From IMG/VR virus record IMGVR_UViG_3300045918_000046, positions 1 to 32,669 of that record: a stretch of DNA of 32,669 bases; one strand, given 5' to 3'. A model generated the notes under the pieces. The model made no database searches. It was not told where the DNA came from and saw only the letters and a list, made by a program, of their open reading frames with translations. Below, in pieces: positions 32,201 to 32,669 of this stretch (position 1 is its first letter; each line of letters begins with the position of its first letter). Position numbers and translations under genes: made by a program. The DNA comes from a virus.

Positions 32201-32669
32201 ATAACGATCCTACAATTGATGTAACCAATCAAGTATTTTTTAAATGGGATGGGAATTTTACTGCATTAAAACAACCTAACTTAGTTAAATTATTAGGTTA
32301 TGTAGCTAAAATTGGTAGACAGGATTTGTATTTCCAGTATAGGCATAATAGTCCTAATTACCGTAGAATTGATCCTAGTCCAAGTAACTTGATTGACGTA
32401 TATTTGTTAACACAGGCTTATGCTATTGATTATAAGAACTGGATTCAAGATTCTACTAATACGTTATCTGAACCTATATCTCCATCTGTTGATCAATTAA
32501 GTCAAAGTTACGGGACATTAAATAACTTTAAAGCTATAAGCGATGCTCTAATATTCAGCAGTGCTGTATTTAAACCTTTATTTGGTAATAAGGCTAGTAC
32601 TTCGTTACAAGCAACTTTTATGGTAGTTAAAAATCCATTAATTAATATAAGCGATAATGACGTTAAAGC
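29290..32669 (+). CDS. gp6: Baseplate wedge protein gp6, partial
   Basis: Open from the ATG at 29290 to the window edge (1126 codons, no stop). The N-terminus MTASTRQNSLLVSQNW, IYQTFQNADFTSYDFATIRA, SEYVALIDCIAFMGQALAFR and TDLNARENFIDTAERRDSIL is characteristic of gp6, the wedge protein that forms the inner ring of the baseplate with gp7 and gp25. A later segment (NAPQQYYTQSRMITGEDYNI, about residues 413-435) is typical too. It is already far longer than T4 gp6 (660 aa), with a beta-rich C-terminal extension including a calcium-loop-like DSNNDGIPDNPD (about residue 875). AAGG lies about 13 bases before the ATG, a long spacing. Confidence 0.9.
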   Translation, partial: MTASTRQNSLLVSQNWTKIYQTFQNADFTSYDFATIRASMIGYLKTYYSEDFNDFIESSEYVALIDCIAFMGQALAFRTDLNARENFIDTAERRDSILKLARLVSYNPKRSNPASGFLKVTSISTSESLTDSTGNNLKNTVIYWNDVANSNWSEQFSILFNAALVNSQLIGKPGNSQIINGINNQEYSINTMPNNVAVFPFNAAIEGSNINFEVVSATSVSQPYIYEVPPAPRSKFNILFRNDNQGNDSVNTGFFLYFKQGSLQHTDFNITDAIPNRVLTVSYNNINNSDVWLYDLTTQMSENNLWTQVPAVGGVNVIYNNLVDRNLYQVNSLAGDQVDYVFGDGSFANIPQGNFRTYFRTGNALSYKVTPDEMQNITISVNYISRSGNTETLVIRAALNYTVSNATASESLVSIRQNAPQQYYTQSRMITGEDYNIFPLTTFNDILKVKALNRTSSGISRYLDISDTSGLYSSTNIFAEDGYLYLDNTLKSLNFTYVTTANVQQMIQNDLIKILNTPELLQFYYRYGVRYARRYDIFSDITTQMPWLSAGQETSIRSFPILWNQCTTISNGSTGLFYFSYLLNANTPYLNTNKDKGIELGYGASGGGQVQSNIGQFVHPNAIIKFAAGMGSTGNRYCFNSKNQIAKRTPSRPGDRLYIYATIISIDGYGSSTNAVTGAGPVTLNQIVPSDAVMLEILPAFSNNIPTLGATNNIPNYIPASTFNMTQYVLHNNSFGLRFDSPNQTWVIVNAADLNTTSSFSLTNAGNTSQTQLDSSWLIWFSYNVGTGYAIYWRSLLYIFGSQLETTFYFDDNVKVFDSTTGTTIIDSVNVLKVNSDPITAHPLGIDVTFNIYSSIVDVDGYQDQSNIYVTYTDSNNDGIPDNPDIFNMVVNSNLSDISRSNNFMLSNLQSEQPLISLVFFKQNNSYDSFNSYSLLDSNAIAPVSSLFLTNAKSTSDMYPYIVGQIFYVYDNDPTIDVTNQVFFKWDGNFTALKQPNLVKLLGYVAKIGRQDLYFQYRHNSPNYRRIDPSPSNLIDVYLLTQAYAIDYKNWIQDSTNTLSEPISPSVDQLSQSYGTLNNFKAISDALIFSSAVFKPLFGNKASTSLQATFMVVKNPLINISDNDVK

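Overview
The window is an AT-rich, densely packed piece of a T4-like (myovirus-type) phage genome. The order and sequence of the head, baseplate and recombination genes (20-21, 25-6, 53, 47-46, 55) match the T4 superfamily, and many late genes follow a T4-style late promoter (T/C/G)ATAAATA. No host gene, tRNA or rRNA was seen. The host cannot be named; inteins, fractured genes and Vsr-like homing endonucleases are best known from environmental (aquatic) T4-like phages.

Left part, minus strand (1-11015), read from right to left: tape measure protein, free-standing homing endonuclease, portal protein gp20 interrupted by an intein with an HNH domain, small gp67-like protein, very acidic core protein, prohead protease gp21, and a scaffold-like protein cut by the window edge. 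This is the T4 head cluster 20-67-68-21-22 with mobile elements added.

11040-13382: back-to-back late promoters drive the tape measure leftward and a gp26/gp51-like hub/chaperone gene rightward. That gene ends on a T TTT TTC slippery heptamer, and a conserved-looking downstream domain in the -1 frame has no start codon, so a programmed -1 frameshift is predicted. Then comes 1.2 kb without convincing genes: two hairpins resembling omega-RNA (TnpB guide RNA) 3' ends next to a possible decayed tnpB piece, a strong terminator, about 650 nt of hairpin-rich DNA that may be a large structured RNA ending in a second terminator, and three copies of a short palindromic repeat.

13383-21477, minus strand: late sigma factor gp55 with a mini-intein, a second homing endonuclease, gp47, gp46 broken into two genes by a naturally split intein inside its Walker A loop, a 20-residue ORF, a small basic protein, an unknown protein, and a PD-(D/E)XK nuclease resembling a Holliday-junction resolvase. 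These are replication/recombination and late transcription functions.

21681-32669, plus strand: baseplate genes gp48-like, gp53, a large structural protein, gp5 with a C-terminal muramidase-like domain, gp25 and gp6 (running off the right edge). gp55 encoded here presumably recognises the ATAAATA promoters in front of these structural genes.

The most unusual features are three inteins in three essential genes (one full, one mini, one split) with two related homing endonucleases beside them, the predicted frameshift, and the structured noncoding block.
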